Origin: Sphingomonas sp. TZW2008
Lineage (GTDB): Bacteria; Pseudomonadota; Alphaproteobacteria; Sphingomonadales; Sphingomonadaceae
Reading direction: 5' to 3'
DNA length: 64,000 nucleotides
NCBI RefSeq assembly: GCF_002117915.1
Contig: NZ_BDJB01000004.1
Span: 115,939-179,938 of the forward strand
Shown: positions 1 through 8,191 of the stretch, piece after piece
Numbering within the stretch: position 1 is the first letter of the stretch
Layout of the letters: each line of letters starts with the position of its first letter
Notes under the pieces: model-generated
Seen by the model: the letters and a program-made list of their open reading frames with translations, nothing else
What the model was told of the DNA's origin: nothing
Databases searched by the model: none
Made by a program: the position numbers and the translations under genes

Positions 1-92
1 GCCGCCGGACCGGCGAGCGCCGTGACGACGACGAACATCGCGGCGAGCAGCGCCAGCCATCCGCCCCGAACAACCTTGCCGATACGCACCAC
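1..92 (-). CDS. N-terminus of an exported protein, possibly a TPM-domain (YgcG-like) protein (partial)
   Basis: Reading leftwards from a GTG at 92-90 gives an open frame to the window edge. It encodes a short basic N-terminus followed by a hydrophobic run (WLALLAAMFVVVTALAG) that looks like a signal peptide. It lies about 65 bases downstream of the lemA stop on the same strand. LemA genes are often followed by a secreted TPM-domain protein, so that identity is inferred from context only. No domain residues are inside the window, and the start codon is uncertain. Confidence 0.45.
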   Translation of the reverse strand, partial: MVRIGKVVRGGWLALLAAMFVVVTALAGPA

Positions 93-157
93 ATGCCGCT
101 CCGCCGGCAGGGCGGGGCCGAGCGCGGTACGCCCAGCCCCGACAGAATAGGGCCGGC

Positions 158-736
158 TCAGCTGCCGAAATCCACCTTGGGCGCCGTTTCGGCGTTGGGC
201 GTGGTCGCCTGGAACGGCACCATCGGCTTCGCGCCGTAGAAGATCTTGGCACCGACCGCGTCGGGGAAGGTGCGAATGCGGGTGTTATACGCCTGCACCG
301 CGCCGTTGTAGTCGTTGCGCGCGATGGTGATGCGGTTCTCGGTACCTTCGAGCTGGCTCATCAACGTGGTGTAGTTCGCCTGGCTGCGAAGCTCGGGATA
401 CGCCTCCTGCAAGCGCTGGAGCGACAGCGTCAGCCCGGCTTGCGCACGTTGATACGCCTGCATCTTGGCGGGATCGCTGAGGTCGTCACCCGAAACCTGC
501 ACCTGCGTCGCGGAGGCGCGCGCCTGCGTCACCTGCGTCAGCACCTCCTTCTCCTGCGCACCGGCGGCCTTCACCGTCGCGACGAGATTGGGGATGAGAT
601 CGGCGCGGCGCTGATACTGGTTCTGCACGTCGGCCCAGCGCGCCTTGGCGTTCTCCTCCGCGGTCGGAACGCTGTTGATCCCGCACCCGGCAAGGCTGGC
701 GGAAAGCGCGACGAGAAGAAGCGGACGGAACGTCAT
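158..736 (-). CDS. lemA: LemA family lipoprotein
   Basis: A 192-residue protein of the LemA family, whose cellular role is poorly defined. The N-terminus is a lipoprotein signal with lipobox LAGC (Cys18), so it is probably membrane-anchored on the periplasmic side. After it come the family signatures: NAKARWADVQNQYQRRADLI, then IPNLVATVKA, and long helices ending in the NDYNGAVQAYNTRIRTFP region. The length matches the family. The start ATG at 736 is directly followed by the signal sequence. The partial exported protein at the left edge is next on the same strand and may be co-transcribed. Confidence 0.93.
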   Translation of the reverse strand: MTFRPLLLVALSASLAGCGINSVPTAEENAKARWADVQNQYQRRADLIPNLVATVKAAGAQEKEVLTQVTQARASATQVQVSGDDLSDPAKMQAYQRAQAGLTLSLQRLQEAYPELRSQANYTTLMSQLEGTENRITIARNDYNGAVQAYNTRIRTFPDAVGAKIFYGAKPMVPFQATTPNAETAPKVDFGS

Positions 737-851
737 CGTGGTTGGTCTCCAAGGGGGCCTGTGTCACTCATATAGGACGCTCTAGCCGCTTGGCGAAGGC
801 TTAATCGGGCAGTAGCCTCGAATAAGGAACTGCCAGAAGGGGAAGCACGGC

Positions 852-1304
852 ATGCTGAAGGAGTTTCGGGCATTCATCGCGCGCGGCAACGTGTTCGATC
901 TCGCGGTCGCGGTGATCATCGGCGCCGCCTTCGGCAAGATCGTCACCTCGCTGACCGAGGACGTGCTGATGCCGATCATCGGCAAGATCTTCGGCGGTCT
1001 CGATTTCTCGAGTTATTTCGTCGTGATGGGTACCGTACCCGCCAACCTCGTCGGATCGACCGACTACGTCGCGTTGAAGAAGGCCGGCGTTCCGCTGCTC
1101 GGCTACGGCGCGTTCCTGACGCAGGCGGTCAATTTCGTGATCGTCGCGTTCATCATCTTCATGCTGCTGCGCACCGTGAATCGGGCGACGGCGATGTTCG
1201 AGCGTGAGAAGGAGAAAGCGGCAGCCGAGCCTGCCGCCGAGCCGACCGACGTCGCGCTGCTGCGCGAGATCCGCGACGAGCTTCGCGAGCGACCGCGCGT
1301 GTAG
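852..1304 (+). CDS. mscL: Large-conductance mechanosensitive channel MscL
   Basis: A 150-residue MscL homologue that opens under membrane tension to release solutes during osmotic downshock. It starts with the family N-terminal helix (MLKEFRAFIARGNVFDLAVA) running into TM1 with its glycine-rich pore face (VIIGAAFGKIV). A periplasmic loop follows, then TM2 (AVNFVIVAFIIFMLL) and a charged C-terminal helix. A purine-rich ribosome site (AGAAGGGGA) precedes the ATG. The gene is a single unit, convergent with the Rrf2 gene after a 45-base gap. Confidence 0.96.
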   Translation: MLKEFRAFIARGNVFDLAVAVIIGAAFGKIVTSLTEDVLMPIIGKIFGGLDFSSYFVVMGTVPANLVGSTDYVALKKAGVPLLGYGAFLTQAVNFVIVAFIIFMLLRTVNRATAMFEREKEKAAAEPAAEPTDVALLREIRDELRERPRV

Positions 1305-1349
1305 GCCTTTTTTGCCGCGCTGCCCTTCGAGCGGCGCGGCGATTGCGGT

Positions 1350-1781
1350 TCAGGCCGCCGCCATCTGCTTCGCCGCGGCGTCGGCAAGACTGGTGCCGTC
1401 GAGGATCCGTGCGGTTTCGTCGCGCACCCGCGCCATTGCGTGGCGGATCGCGCAATCGGCCTCGCTCTTGCAGTCCTTGCACGGGCGATAGGCCGTGCGG
1501 CTGACGCACGGGACGAGGGCAAGCGGCCCTTCGATGACGCGGATCACCTCGCCCAGCGAGATGAGATAGCCTGGTCGCGAGAGGACGTACCCGCCCATCT
1601 TGCCGCGCTGGCTGTGCAGCAGCCCGGCATCGCGCAGATCGGCAAGGATGAGCTCGAGGAACTTGCGCGGCACGTTCGCCTCGAGCGCGATTCGGTTCAT
1701 CGGCACGGGCGGGCCACCAGCCGGCATCGTGGCGAGATAGAGCATCGAACGAAGGGCGTAACGCGAACGCTGGGTAAGCAT
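1350..1781 (-). CDS. Rrf2 family transcriptional regulator, probable Fe-S sensor
   Basis: A 143-residue Rrf2 protein. The N-terminal winged helix begins MLTQRSRYALRSMLYLA and includes the wing KMGGYVLSRP around residues 61-70. Cysteines sit at 92, 101, 104 and 110 in the position where IscR/NsrR-type members bind an iron-sulfur cluster, although the spacing is not exactly that of either. A cluster-based redox, nitric oxide or iron sensor is therefore likely, but the effector and targets cannot be told from sequence. It is divergent from the tmRNA gene, and the two upstream regions share about 80 bases. Confidence 0.88.
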   Translation of the reverse strand: MLTQRSRYALRSMLYLATMPAGGPPVPMNRIALEANVPRKFLELILADLRDAGLLHSQRGKMGGYVLSRPGYLISLGEVIRVIEGPLALVPCVSRTAYRPCKDCKSEADCAIRHAMARVRDETARILDGTSLADAAAKQMAAA

Positions 1782-1826
1782 GATACCTGTTATATGGCGG
1801 CATATTATGGCGACCGAAAGGCGCCC

Positions 1827-1855
1827 TTGGCACTTTCCCGCCGGCGTCCTATATC
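1827..1855 (+). promoter_or_regulatory. Sigma70-type promoter of the tmRNA gene
   Basis: A TTGGCA box at 1827-1832 and a TATATC box at 1850-1855 are separated by exactly 17 bases. They point at the start of the tmRNA acceptor piece a few bases downstream, with transcription expected to begin near 1861-1863. Confidence 0.6.
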
Positions 1856-2062
1856 GGTCGGGCTCGCGGGGCTTGCCCCACGGCTATGGCGATAAAAGCC
1901 GGCGAAAAATAGGCACAGCGGACCCGGGGGCAGTACCCGGCGGCTCCACCACTGCCGCTGCTTCCAGCAGGGGCATTGATGGGGCCGAACCAGGATCGAC
2001 GTGTGTTGAAAGGCGCTGGTCTTTGCTCGGAATGGGACCACCGTGACGGCCCATACACAAGT

Positions 2063-2098
2063 GCCAACGATAACGAAGCACTCGCGATTGCGGCGTAA
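2063..2098 (+). other. tmRNA proteolysis-tag reading frame
   Basis: From the resume codon GCC at 2063, the frame reads ANDNEALAIAA and stops at TAA 2096-2098. The AND start and hydrophobic -AA end match known tmRNA degradation tags recognised by ClpXP-type proteases. This fixes the identity of the RNA. Confidence 0.92.
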
Positions 2099-2150
2099 CC
2101 TGACGGCTTAACGGCCTAAGGTTACACCAAAATAGCGCGGTTGGACCGCA

Positions 2151-2203
2151 CCGGGCAACAGAAGCGGATTCCAGCGGCACGGGGAGCGCCGGGCAACAGA
2201 AGC
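2151..2203 (+). repeat. 15-base direct repeat inside the tmRNA coding piece
   Basis: CCGGGCAACAGAAGC occurs at 2151-2165 and again, identical, at 2189-2203. Both copies fall in the pseudoknot region after the tag stop codon, the second within the loop and stem of the hairpin at 2181-2208. Repeated pseudoknot-like units are a plausible explanation. Confidence 0.7.
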
Positions 2204-2301
2204 TCCCCACCGATCATCATGCCGCCGATGGTCGGCCGGTCATACCTGACTAACGCACCGCAGGCTTGTCATCGCGGCGCGGGCGCGCACATAGGCCAGC
2301 C

Positions 2302-2994
2302 ATGGCATCAGCGAACGTCCCAGGCCATCCTTCGGCCCATCGCGCGCAGATCGGTTCCGCCGTCGCAGCCCGCCTGTCGGCCGATCCGCGCGCGATCCGC
2401 CTGCCGAGCAACTATGCCGCGGCGTGGAAGCTGCCCGATTACCTCGACGCGGCGACCTGCAAGCGGCTGATCGCGATGATCGATGCAAACCGTCGCCCGT
2501 CCACCGTATTGACCGATCAAGGCGACACGTCGTTTCGTACATCGGAGAGCTGTGACATGGCGCGCGACGCGCCTGAGATCAGGCCGATCGACGAGGGGTT
2601 GGCGCATCTGCTCGGCATCGATCCCGCGTGGGGCGAGACGATGCAGGGCCAGCGCTATGCCCCCGGACAGTATTTCAAGGCGCATCAGGATTATTTCCAT
2701 GAGGGCGAGAGCTACTGGCCGGCGATGCTGGCCAGCGGCGGCCAGCGCGTGTGGACGGCGATGATCTTCCTCAACACCGTTGAGGAAGGGGGGGCGACCT
2801 GGTTTCCGCAGGCAGGCCTGCGCGTTGCCCCCAAGCGCGGCACGCTTCTCGCGTGGAACAACATGAACGCCGACGGCAGCCCGAACGGCTACACGTTGCA
2901 CGAGGGCACCGTCGTTACCGACGGCGTGAAGTACATCGTCACGAAATGGTTCCGCGAGGGACCGTGGATGCCCGAAGGCATGGCCAGGCGATGA
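2302..2994 (+). CDS. Prolyl 4-hydroxylase-like 2OG-Fe(II) oxygenase
   Basis: A 230-residue protein of the P4H-alpha type 2-oxoglutarate/Fe(II) dioxygenase family. Iron ligands are visible as H128-x-D130 (KAHQDYF) and distal H200 (YTLHEGT), with K210 as the probable 2-oxoglutarate anchor and the barrel strand VWTAMIFLN between. The substrate is unknown; bacterial members can hydroxylate prolyl or other peptide and free substrates. I chose ATG 2302 because frames starting further upstream use TTG and add a non-family extension into the tmRNA tail. The stop codon overlaps the recJ start (ATGA), so the two are translationally coupled. Confidence 0.85.
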   Translation: MASANVPGHPSAHRAQIGSAVAARLSADPRAIRLPSNYAAAWKLPDYLDAATCKRLIAMIDANRRPSTVLTDQGDTSFRTSESCDMARDAPEIRPIDEGLAHLLGIDPAWGETMQGQRYAPGQYFKAHQDYFHEGESYWPAMLASGGQRVWTAMIFLNTVEEGGATWFPQAGLRVAPKRGTLLAWNNMNADGSPNGYTLHEGTVVTDGVKYIVTKWFREGPWMPEGMARR

Positions 2995-4745
2995 GCGCAC
3001 TGCCGCACGTGCTCGGGGTCGAGCGGTCGATTCTCGGCCAGCCGTGGCGCTGGCGCGCGACCGCGTCGGACGATCTGTCGCTCGATGATCTGGTGACGCA
3101 GCTGTTGCTCGCCCGCGGCTGCCCGCGCGAGGCGCTCGACGCGCACCGCGCACCGTCGATCCGCGCCTTCATGCCCGATCCGTCGATCTTCCGCGACATG
3201 GACCGCGCGGCGGAACGCTTGGCGGACGCGGTCGTCGCAGGTGAGGCGATCGCGATTTTCGGCGATTACGACGTCGACGGCGCAACCTCCGCGGCGGTAA
3301 TGATCCTGCTGCTGCGCGAGCTGGGGATCGAGGCGCGCAGCTACATTCCCGATCGCCTGACCGAAGGCTACGGTCCCACCGCGGCGGCGATGCTGCAACT
3401 CGCGCGCGAGGGCGCGTCGCTGATCGTCACCGTCGATTGCGGGGCGCAGGCGTTCGAGGCGCTGGCGGCCGCGCGCGGTGCGCCGGTCGACGTCATCGTC
3501 GTCGATCACCATCAATGCGCGAGCGAGCTGCCGCTGGCGCATGCGGTGGTGAACCCCAACCGGCTCGACGAGGCGGAAGGGGCGGCGCACGGGCATCTCG
3601 CCGCGGTCGGCGTCGCCTTCCTGCTCGGCGCGGCGCTGGTGCGCGTGCTGCGTCGGCGCGGCTGGTTCGCGGCACGTGCCGAGCCGCGGCTACTCGACCT
3701 GCTCGATCTCGTCGCGCTAGGCACCGTTGCCGACGTCGCGCAGCTGCGCGGCCTCAACCGCGCCTTCGTCGCGCAGGGGCTGAAGGTGATGGCGGCGCGC
3801 CGCAACATCGGCCTGGCGGCGCTGATCGAGGCATCGCGGCTGACGCGTGCGCCGACCGCGACCGATCTCGGCTTCGCATTGGGGCCGCGGATCAACGCCG
3901 GCGGGCGCGTCGGTCGCAGCGATCTCGGTGTCCGGCTGCTGACGACGCGCGACGCGCAGGAGGCGCGAACGCTCGCCGCCGAACTCGATCGCCTCAACGA
4001 GGAGCGGCGCGCGATCGAGAGCGGCGTGCAGGCGGAAGCGGAGGCGCTGTACCCGCCGGGGCGCGCGGTCACTGTCGTTGCCGGCCGCGGCTGGCACCCC
4101 GGCGTGATCGGGATCGTGGCGGGGCGGCTCAAGGAAAAGCTGGGTCAGCCGGCGATCGTGATCGCGATCGACGACGAGGGCATCGGCAAGGGATCGGGGC
4201 GGTCGATCCCCGGCGTCGACCTCGGTCAGGCGGTGCTCGCGGCGAAGGAGGCGGGGCTGCTGATCGCCGGCGGCGGCCACGCAATGGCGGCCGGGCTCAC
4301 CATCGCGGGCGACAAGATCAACCCTTTCGCCGACTTCCTCGAAGAGCTGCTGGCCGCGCGGGTCGCTGCGGCCGTCGCCGATCGCGCGCTGTTGGTCGAT
4401 TCGGTTCACGCCCCCGGCGGAGTGACGCCCGATCTGGTGACGGCGCTCGATGTCGGCGGCCCCTATGGAATGGGTTGGCCGAGCCCGCGCGTCGCGATCG
4501 GGCCGGTGCGCGCGGTGCGCGTCGACGTGGTCGGCAACGGTCACGTGCGCGCGATCGTTGCCGGCGACGACGGGCGCAGCCTGAAGGCGATGGCGTTCCG
4601 CGCTGCGGATACGCCGCTCGGTGCCGCGCTGCTCGGTGCGCCGTCACACCGGCGGCTGTGGCTGGCCGGACGCGCGAAGATCGACGATTGGGCGCAGCGC
4701 CCCGCCGCCGAGCTTCACGTCGACGATGCCGCATGGGCGTCGTGA
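2991..4745 (+). CDS. recJ: Single-stranded-DNA-specific exonuclease RecJ
   Basis: A 584-residue RecJ, a 5'-3' exonuclease on single-stranded DNA used in recombination and mismatch or base excision repair. The DHH domain carries DYDVDG (residues 92-97), TVDCG (about 148-151) and the DHH motif itself at 172-174. The DHHA1 part follows, with SGRSIPG and GGGHAMAAGLTI, and then the C-terminal OB-like domain. The true start is ATG 2991, overlapping the oxygenase stop by 4 bases; a longer in-frame extension upstream is just the shadow of that gene. The length matches the family. Confidence 0.95.
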   Translation: MSALPHVLGVERSILGQPWRWRATASDDLSLDDLVTQLLLARGCPREALDAHRAPSIRAFMPDPSIFRDMDRAAERLADAVVAGEAIAIFGDYDVDGATSAAVMILLLRELGIEARSYIPDRLTEGYGPTAAAMLQLAREGASLIVTVDCGAQAFEALAAARGAPVDVIVVDHHQCASELPLAHAVVNPNRLDEAEGAAHGHLAAVGVAFLLGAALVRVLRRRGWFAARAEPRLLDLLDLVALGTVADVAQLRGLNRAFVAQGLKVMAARRNIGLAALIEASRLTRAPTATDLGFALGPRINAGGRVGRSDLGVRLLTTRDAQEARTLAAELDRLNEERRAIESGVQAEAEALYPPGRAVTVVAGRGWHPGVIGIVAGRLKEKLGQPAIVIAIDDEGIGKGSGRSIPGVDLGQAVLAAKEAGLLIAGGGHAMAAGLTIAGDKINPFADFLEELLAARVAAAVADRALLVDSVHAPGGVTPDLVTALDVGGPYGMGWPSPRVAIGPVRAVRVDVVGNGHVRAIVAGDDGRSLKAMAFRAADTPLGAALLGAPSHRRLWLAGRAKIDDWAQRPAAELHVDDAAWAS

Positions 4746-4811
4746 ACGCGTCGCCTTTCCCGCCGAGCCCGATTGACTTCGCGCCGGACGGCTTCTAACC
4801 GCACCCCCGCT

Positions 4812-4886
4812 GGCCCCTTCGTCTAGCGGTTAGGACGCGGCCCTTTCACGGCTGAAGCACGGGTTCGATTCCCGTAGGGGTCACCA
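4812..4886 (+). tRNA. tRNA-Glu (anticodon UUC)
   Basis: A complete cloverleaf. The 7-bp acceptor stem GGCCCCT/AGGGGTC contains one G-T pair, the T-loop is GGTTCGATTCC, and the anticodon loop CTTTCAC has TTC at 4845-4847. CCA is encoded at 4884-4886. It lies alone between recJ and the SDR gene. Confidence 0.97.
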
Positions 4887-4944
4887 GCACACGCCCGATC
4901 GCACCGGTTGGCGCCTGCGGGCGCAATAAACGGGGGGACGGGCG

Positions 4945-5700
4945 ATGACTTTCGACCTTAGCGGGCGCACCGCGCTCATCACCGGCGCCTCATCTGGCCT
5001 TGGTGCGCATTTCGCGGAAATATTCGTCGCCGCTGGCGCCCGTGTCGTGATCGGCGCGCGGCGGATCGATCGCGTCGAGGCGCTAGCCGCCAGGCTCGGC
5101 GACAAGGCGCTGCCGGTCGCGATCGACGTCACCGACGAGACATCGATTGCCGCGGCATACGACCGGGCGGAGGCGCATTTCGGCACCGTCGACACGATTA
5201 TCGCCAATGCCGGCGTCGCCAATGGCGGCCGCTCGGTCGATGTTGCGGCCAGCGCGCTGCGCGCGACGATCGACACGAACTTCACCGGCGTGCTGCTGAC
5301 CGCGCGCGAGGGTGCGCGGCGGCTGATTGCGGCGGGATCGCGCGAGACGGGGCGCGGGCGCATCGTGCTGGTGGGATCGATCACCGCGCATCTGACGGGG
5401 CAGGGCGACAGCGCCTATGCCGCGTCGAAGGCGGCGGTGGCGCATCTCGGCCGCAACCTCGCGCGCGAGTGGGTGCGGCAGGGGATCAACGTCAACGTCA
5501 TCCAGCCGGGCTATATTCAGACCGAGATCGCCGGCGACTGGTTCGAGAGCGAGGGCGGCGCGAAGCAGATCGCGGCGTGGCACCGCCGGCGCTTCATGCC
5601 GATCGACGTGCTTGACCCGCAATTGCTCTATTTCGCGTCGGACGCGAGTGCGATGGTGACCGGATCGGTGATTGATATCGACGACGGCCAGTCGCTGTAA
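4945..5700 (+). CDS. SDR family NAD(P)-dependent oxidoreductase
   Basis: A 251-residue classical short-chain dehydrogenase. The Rossmann motif is TGASSGLG near residue 13, with NAG at the end of strand 4. The catalytic set is Ser in LVGSI with Tyr-x-x-x-Lys in YAASK. The PGYIQTEIAG segment and a C-terminal VTGSVIDIDDGQSL complete the fold. The substrate cannot be assigned. A GGGGGGACGGGCG stretch precedes the ATG. It lies 60 bases upstream of the 5-oxoprolinase operon on the same strand, but no functional link is evident. Confidence 0.9.
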   Translation: MTFDLSGRTALITGASSGLGAHFAEIFVAAGARVVIGARRIDRVEALAARLGDKALPVAIDVTDETSIAAAYDRAEAHFGTVDTIIANAGVANGGRSVDVAASALRATIDTNFTGVLLTAREGARRLIAAGSRETGRGRIVLVGSITAHLTGQGDSAYAASKAAVAHLGRNLAREWVRQGINVNVIQPGYIQTEIAGDWFESEGGAKQIAAWHRRRFMPIDVLDPQLLYFASDASAMVTGSVIDIDDGQSL

Positions 5701-5760
5701 TCCGATCGGCCAAGCAGCGAGGCTTCGACAAACCGGCATCGCACGCGCTATCGCCGCGCG

Positions 5761-6525
5761 ATGCGATCGATCGATCTCAACGCCGATCTGGGCGAAGGCT
5801 ATGGCCCCTGGTCGATCGGGGACGATGCGGCGATGCTTGCGCTCGTCTCCAGCGCCAACGTCGCGTGTGGCGGTCACGCGAGCGATCCCGAAACGATGTT
5901 CCGCACGATGGCGCTGGCGCGCACGCACGGCGTCGTCGTCGGCGCGCATCCCAGCTACCCCGATCTTGCGGGCTTCGGTCGGCGACGGCTGCCCTGCACA
6001 CCGGGCGAAATCGAGCGCTTCGTCGCGGCGCAGATCGGCGCACTCGTAGCGATCGGCGCACTAGCCGGGCACCCGGTGCGCTACGTCAAGCCGCACGGCG
6101 CGCTCGCGAACGTCGCCGCCGCCGAGGCCGCGGTGGCCCAGGCGATCGTACGCGCGATCGGCGCGGTCGACGCGGGGCTGGCAGTGCTGGCGATCTCGGG
6201 CACGATGCTCGAGCAGGTAGCGCGGGCGGCCGGGCTGCGCGTCTACAGCGAGGTGTTCGCCGACCGCGGCTATACCACACAGGGGCATCTGGTGCCGCGC
6301 GACCGGCCGGGTGCGCTGATCCACGACGCGGACGCCGCAGCAAGCCGGCTCGTGGCGTTCCTGGCGAACGGCCAAATGCCGACGGTGGACGGCGGCACCG
6401 TGCCGCTCGCGGTCGATTCGATCTGCGTCCACGGCGACAACCCCGCGGCAGTGGCAATGGCGAGCCGCGTTCGAGAAGTCCTGACCGACCGCGGACTAAC
6501 GATCGCGCCGTTCCTGCCCGCGTGA
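5761..6525 (+). CDS. pxpA: 5-oxoprolinase subunit PxpA (LamB/YcsF family)
   Basis: A 254-residue PxpA, part of the ATP-dependent PxpABC complex that opens 5-oxoproline (pyroglutamate) to glutamate. The N-terminus IDLNADLGEGYGPW and the following VACGGHASDPETM and VGAHPSYPDLAGFGRR segments are hallmark LamB/YcsF sequences; RYVKPHGAL follows. Its stop overlaps the GTG of pxpB by 4 bases (GTGA), which implies coupled translation of the complex. The gene order A-B-C is complete. Confidence 0.95.
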   Translation: MRSIDLNADLGEGYGPWSIGDDAAMLALVSSANVACGGHASDPETMFRTMALARTHGVVVGAHPSYPDLAGFGRRRLPCTPGEIERFVAAQIGALVAIGALAGHPVRYVKPHGALANVAAAEAAVAQAIVRAIGAVDAGLAVLAISGTMLEQVARAAGLRVYSEVFADRGYTTQGHLVPRDRPGALIHDADAAASRLVAFLANGQMPTVDGGTVPLAVDSICVHGDNPAAVAMASRVREVLTDRGLTIAPFLPA

Positions 6526-7184
6526 GCGCGCCGGTCTTCCGCGCGGCGGGCGCGGGGGCGCTGCTCGCCGATTTCGGTGGAGCGATCGATGATGCGGTGT
6601 TCGCACGGGTCGTCGCGCTCGACCGTGCGCTTACCGCGGCGGCGCCTGAGGGACTGATCGAGACCGTTCCCGCCTATACGAGCCTGCTGATCGTGTTCGA
6701 TCCGCTGGTGACGGACCATGTCGCGATTGAGGCGCACGCCGCCCCCCTCGCGGCAACGCTGCACGCGCACCTTGCCGACGCGGCGGTGCATAAGGTTCCG
6801 GTCTGCTATGACGGCGCCGCGGCGCCCGATCTGGCGGAAGCGGCGGAGCGGCTAGGCGTGTCGCCCGAAGCGCTGATCACGTCGCACCTATCGGGCGAGT
6901 ACCGCGTCTTCATGTACGGCTTCGCGCCAGGCTACGCGTATCTCGGAGGGGTGCCGGAGGCGATCGCGCTGCCGCGTAAGCCGGCGGCGGTACGCGGCTA
7001 TCCCGTTGGCAGCGTGATGATCGCCGGGCCGCAATGCCTGATCACGACGCTGCCGATGCCGACCGGGTGGTGGGTGATCGGTCGCACGCCGCTTCGGGTG
7101 CTCGACACGGATGCGAAACGCCCGTTCCTGTTCGAGCCGGGTGACCGCGTGCGCTTCGTCCGGGTTGGGGGTGAGGCGCTGTGA
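6522..7184 (+). CDS. pxpB: 5-oxoprolinase subunit PxpB (KipI-like)
   Basis: A 220-residue KipI-type subunit that acts with PxpC in the ATP-dependent 5-oxoprolinase. Family signatures are PVCYDGAAAPDLAEAAERLG, then SGEYRVFMYGFAPGYAYLGG and GSVMIAGPQCLITTLPMPTGW. The GTG start at 6522 overlaps the pxpA stop. Any longer frame upstream is the shadow of pxpA. Its own TGA overlaps the pxpC GTG. In Bacillus the homologue was first described as a sporulation kinase inhibitor, which is not relevant in this background. Confidence 0.94.
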   Translation: MSAPVFRAAGAGALLADFGGAIDDAVFARVVALDRALTAAAPEGLIETVPAYTSLLIVFDPLVTDHVAIEAHAAPLAATLHAHLADAAVHKVPVCYDGAAAPDLAEAAERLGVSPEALITSHLSGEYRVFMYGFAPGYAYLGGVPEAIALPRKPAAVRGYPVGSVMIAGPQCLITTLPMPTGWWVIGRTPLRVLDTDAKRPFLFEPGDRVRFVRVGGEAL

Positions 7185-8176
7185 CGACGCTGCGCATCGC
7201 GGCGGCAGGGCCGATGACAAGCATCCAGGATCGCGGCCGATCCGGCTACCGACGCTTCGGCGTACCCCCGTCGGGGCCGGTCGACCGGCGCGCTTTCGCA
7301 GCGGCGCTCGCGGCAGTCGGCGCGTCGGCGGACGATACCGCCATCGAGCTGTCGCACGGTGGCCTGGCATTAGACGCGGGCGAGCGGCCGTTCGTGATCG
7401 CCGTTACCGGCGCGGCGGCCGCAAGGATCGACGGTTTCGAGCTAGGCGGCTGGTGCGTGGCGGGCGTTCCGGCGGGCGCACGAGTGCAGATCAACGTGCG
7501 GCACGGCAATTGGGGCTATGTCGCCGTCGCCGGCCGAATCGCGGCGCTGTCGTGGCTCGGCAGTCGTTCGACGCACTTTCTCGCCGAGCTGGGAGGCGGT
7601 CGCATTCGGACGGGCGACGTGGTTCCGCTGGCGGACCTCGACGACCATCTCGCGGCGGCCGTGATCGAGCCGCCGCCCGACCACGTGCCGATAACGACCG
7701 CGCGGATCGTCGTCGGGCCCCAGCAGCGCTTCTTCGACGACGAAGCGATGCACATCCTCTCATCGGGCACGTTCAACGCCAGCGCGCGCTTCGACCGCAT
7801 GGGAATGGTGTTGGGCAGCCCCGCGCTTCGGCCGGTGCGGGTCGACATGCCGAGCGAACCGGCGGTGCGCGGCGCGCTGCAGGTCGACGGTGAGGGGCGG
7901 ATCAGCCTCTTGACCGCCGATCATCAGACGACGGGCGGCTATCCGCGTATCGCGGTAGTCGTCGAGCCGGACATCGACCGCGTCGCGCAGCTCGCCGTCG
8001 GCTCGCCGATACGCTTCGTTGCGGTGGATGCGGCCGAAGCGATCGCAATCACGCGTGCCGCGGCGGCGGCGGACGAGCGATGGCTAACGCGCATCGCTGC
8101 GGCGCGACGTGCGAAACCATCGCTGCTGACCGCCAATCTCATCGGCGGGGTGGTCGACGCGCTCGCCGAACTCTAG
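7181..8176 (+). CDS. pxpC: 5-oxoprolinase subunit PxpC (KipA-like)
   Basis: A 331-residue biotin-dependent-carboxyltransferase-like (KipA/AHS2) protein. It begins LRIAAAGPMTSIQDRGRSGY, followed by GVPPSGPVDRRA, which is diagnostic, and ends with the barrel segments DHQTTGGYPRIAVV and IRFVAVDAAEA. It starts with GTG overlapping the pxpB stop and is the last gene of the operon, convergent with thrC after only 15 bases. Confidence 0.94.
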   Translation: MTTLRIAAAGPMTSIQDRGRSGYRRFGVPPSGPVDRRAFAAALAAVGASADDTAIELSHGGLALDAGERPFVIAVTGAAAARIDGFELGGWCVAGVPAGARVQINVRHGNWGYVAVAGRIAALSWLGSRSTHFLAELGGGRIRTGDVVPLADLDDHLAAAVIEPPPDHVPITTARIVVGPQQRFFDDEAMHILSSGTFNASARFDRMGMVLGSPALRPVRVDMPSEPAVRGALQVDGEGRISLLTADHQTTGGYPRIAVVVEPDIDRVAQLAVGSPIRFVAVDAAEAIAITRAAAAADERWLTRIAAARRAKPSLLTANLIGGVVDALAEL

Positions 8177-8191
8177 CGGGCGCGCCGCAGA

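Larger units (their letters stand above)
1862..2215 (+). ncRNA. ssrA: Permuted two-piece tmRNA (ssrA), alphaproteobacterial type
   Basis: tmRNA rescues stalled ribosomes with SmpB. The gene is circularly permuted: the acceptor piece comes first. It contains a T-arm-like stem-loop (CCGGG, GGCAGTA, CCCGG) and ends CGGCTCCACCA at 1951. About 29 bases of intervening sequence follow, then the coding piece starts GGGGCCGAAC at 1981 with the classic tmRNA 5' end. Its first seven bases pair with CGGCTCC of the acceptor piece, rebuilding the 7-bp acceptor stem. The tag reading frame lies at 2063-2098. Downstream stem-loops, including a 7-bp stem at 2181-2208, fit the pseudoknot region. The 5' end and especially the 3' end are approximate. 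No protein-coding gene is plausible here. Confidence 0.92.

Noticed and set aside
1780..2210. Protein-coding frames across the tmRNA gene on both strands
   Set aside because: They overlap the acceptor and coding pieces, carry no ribosome sites, and the RNA explains the sequence fully.
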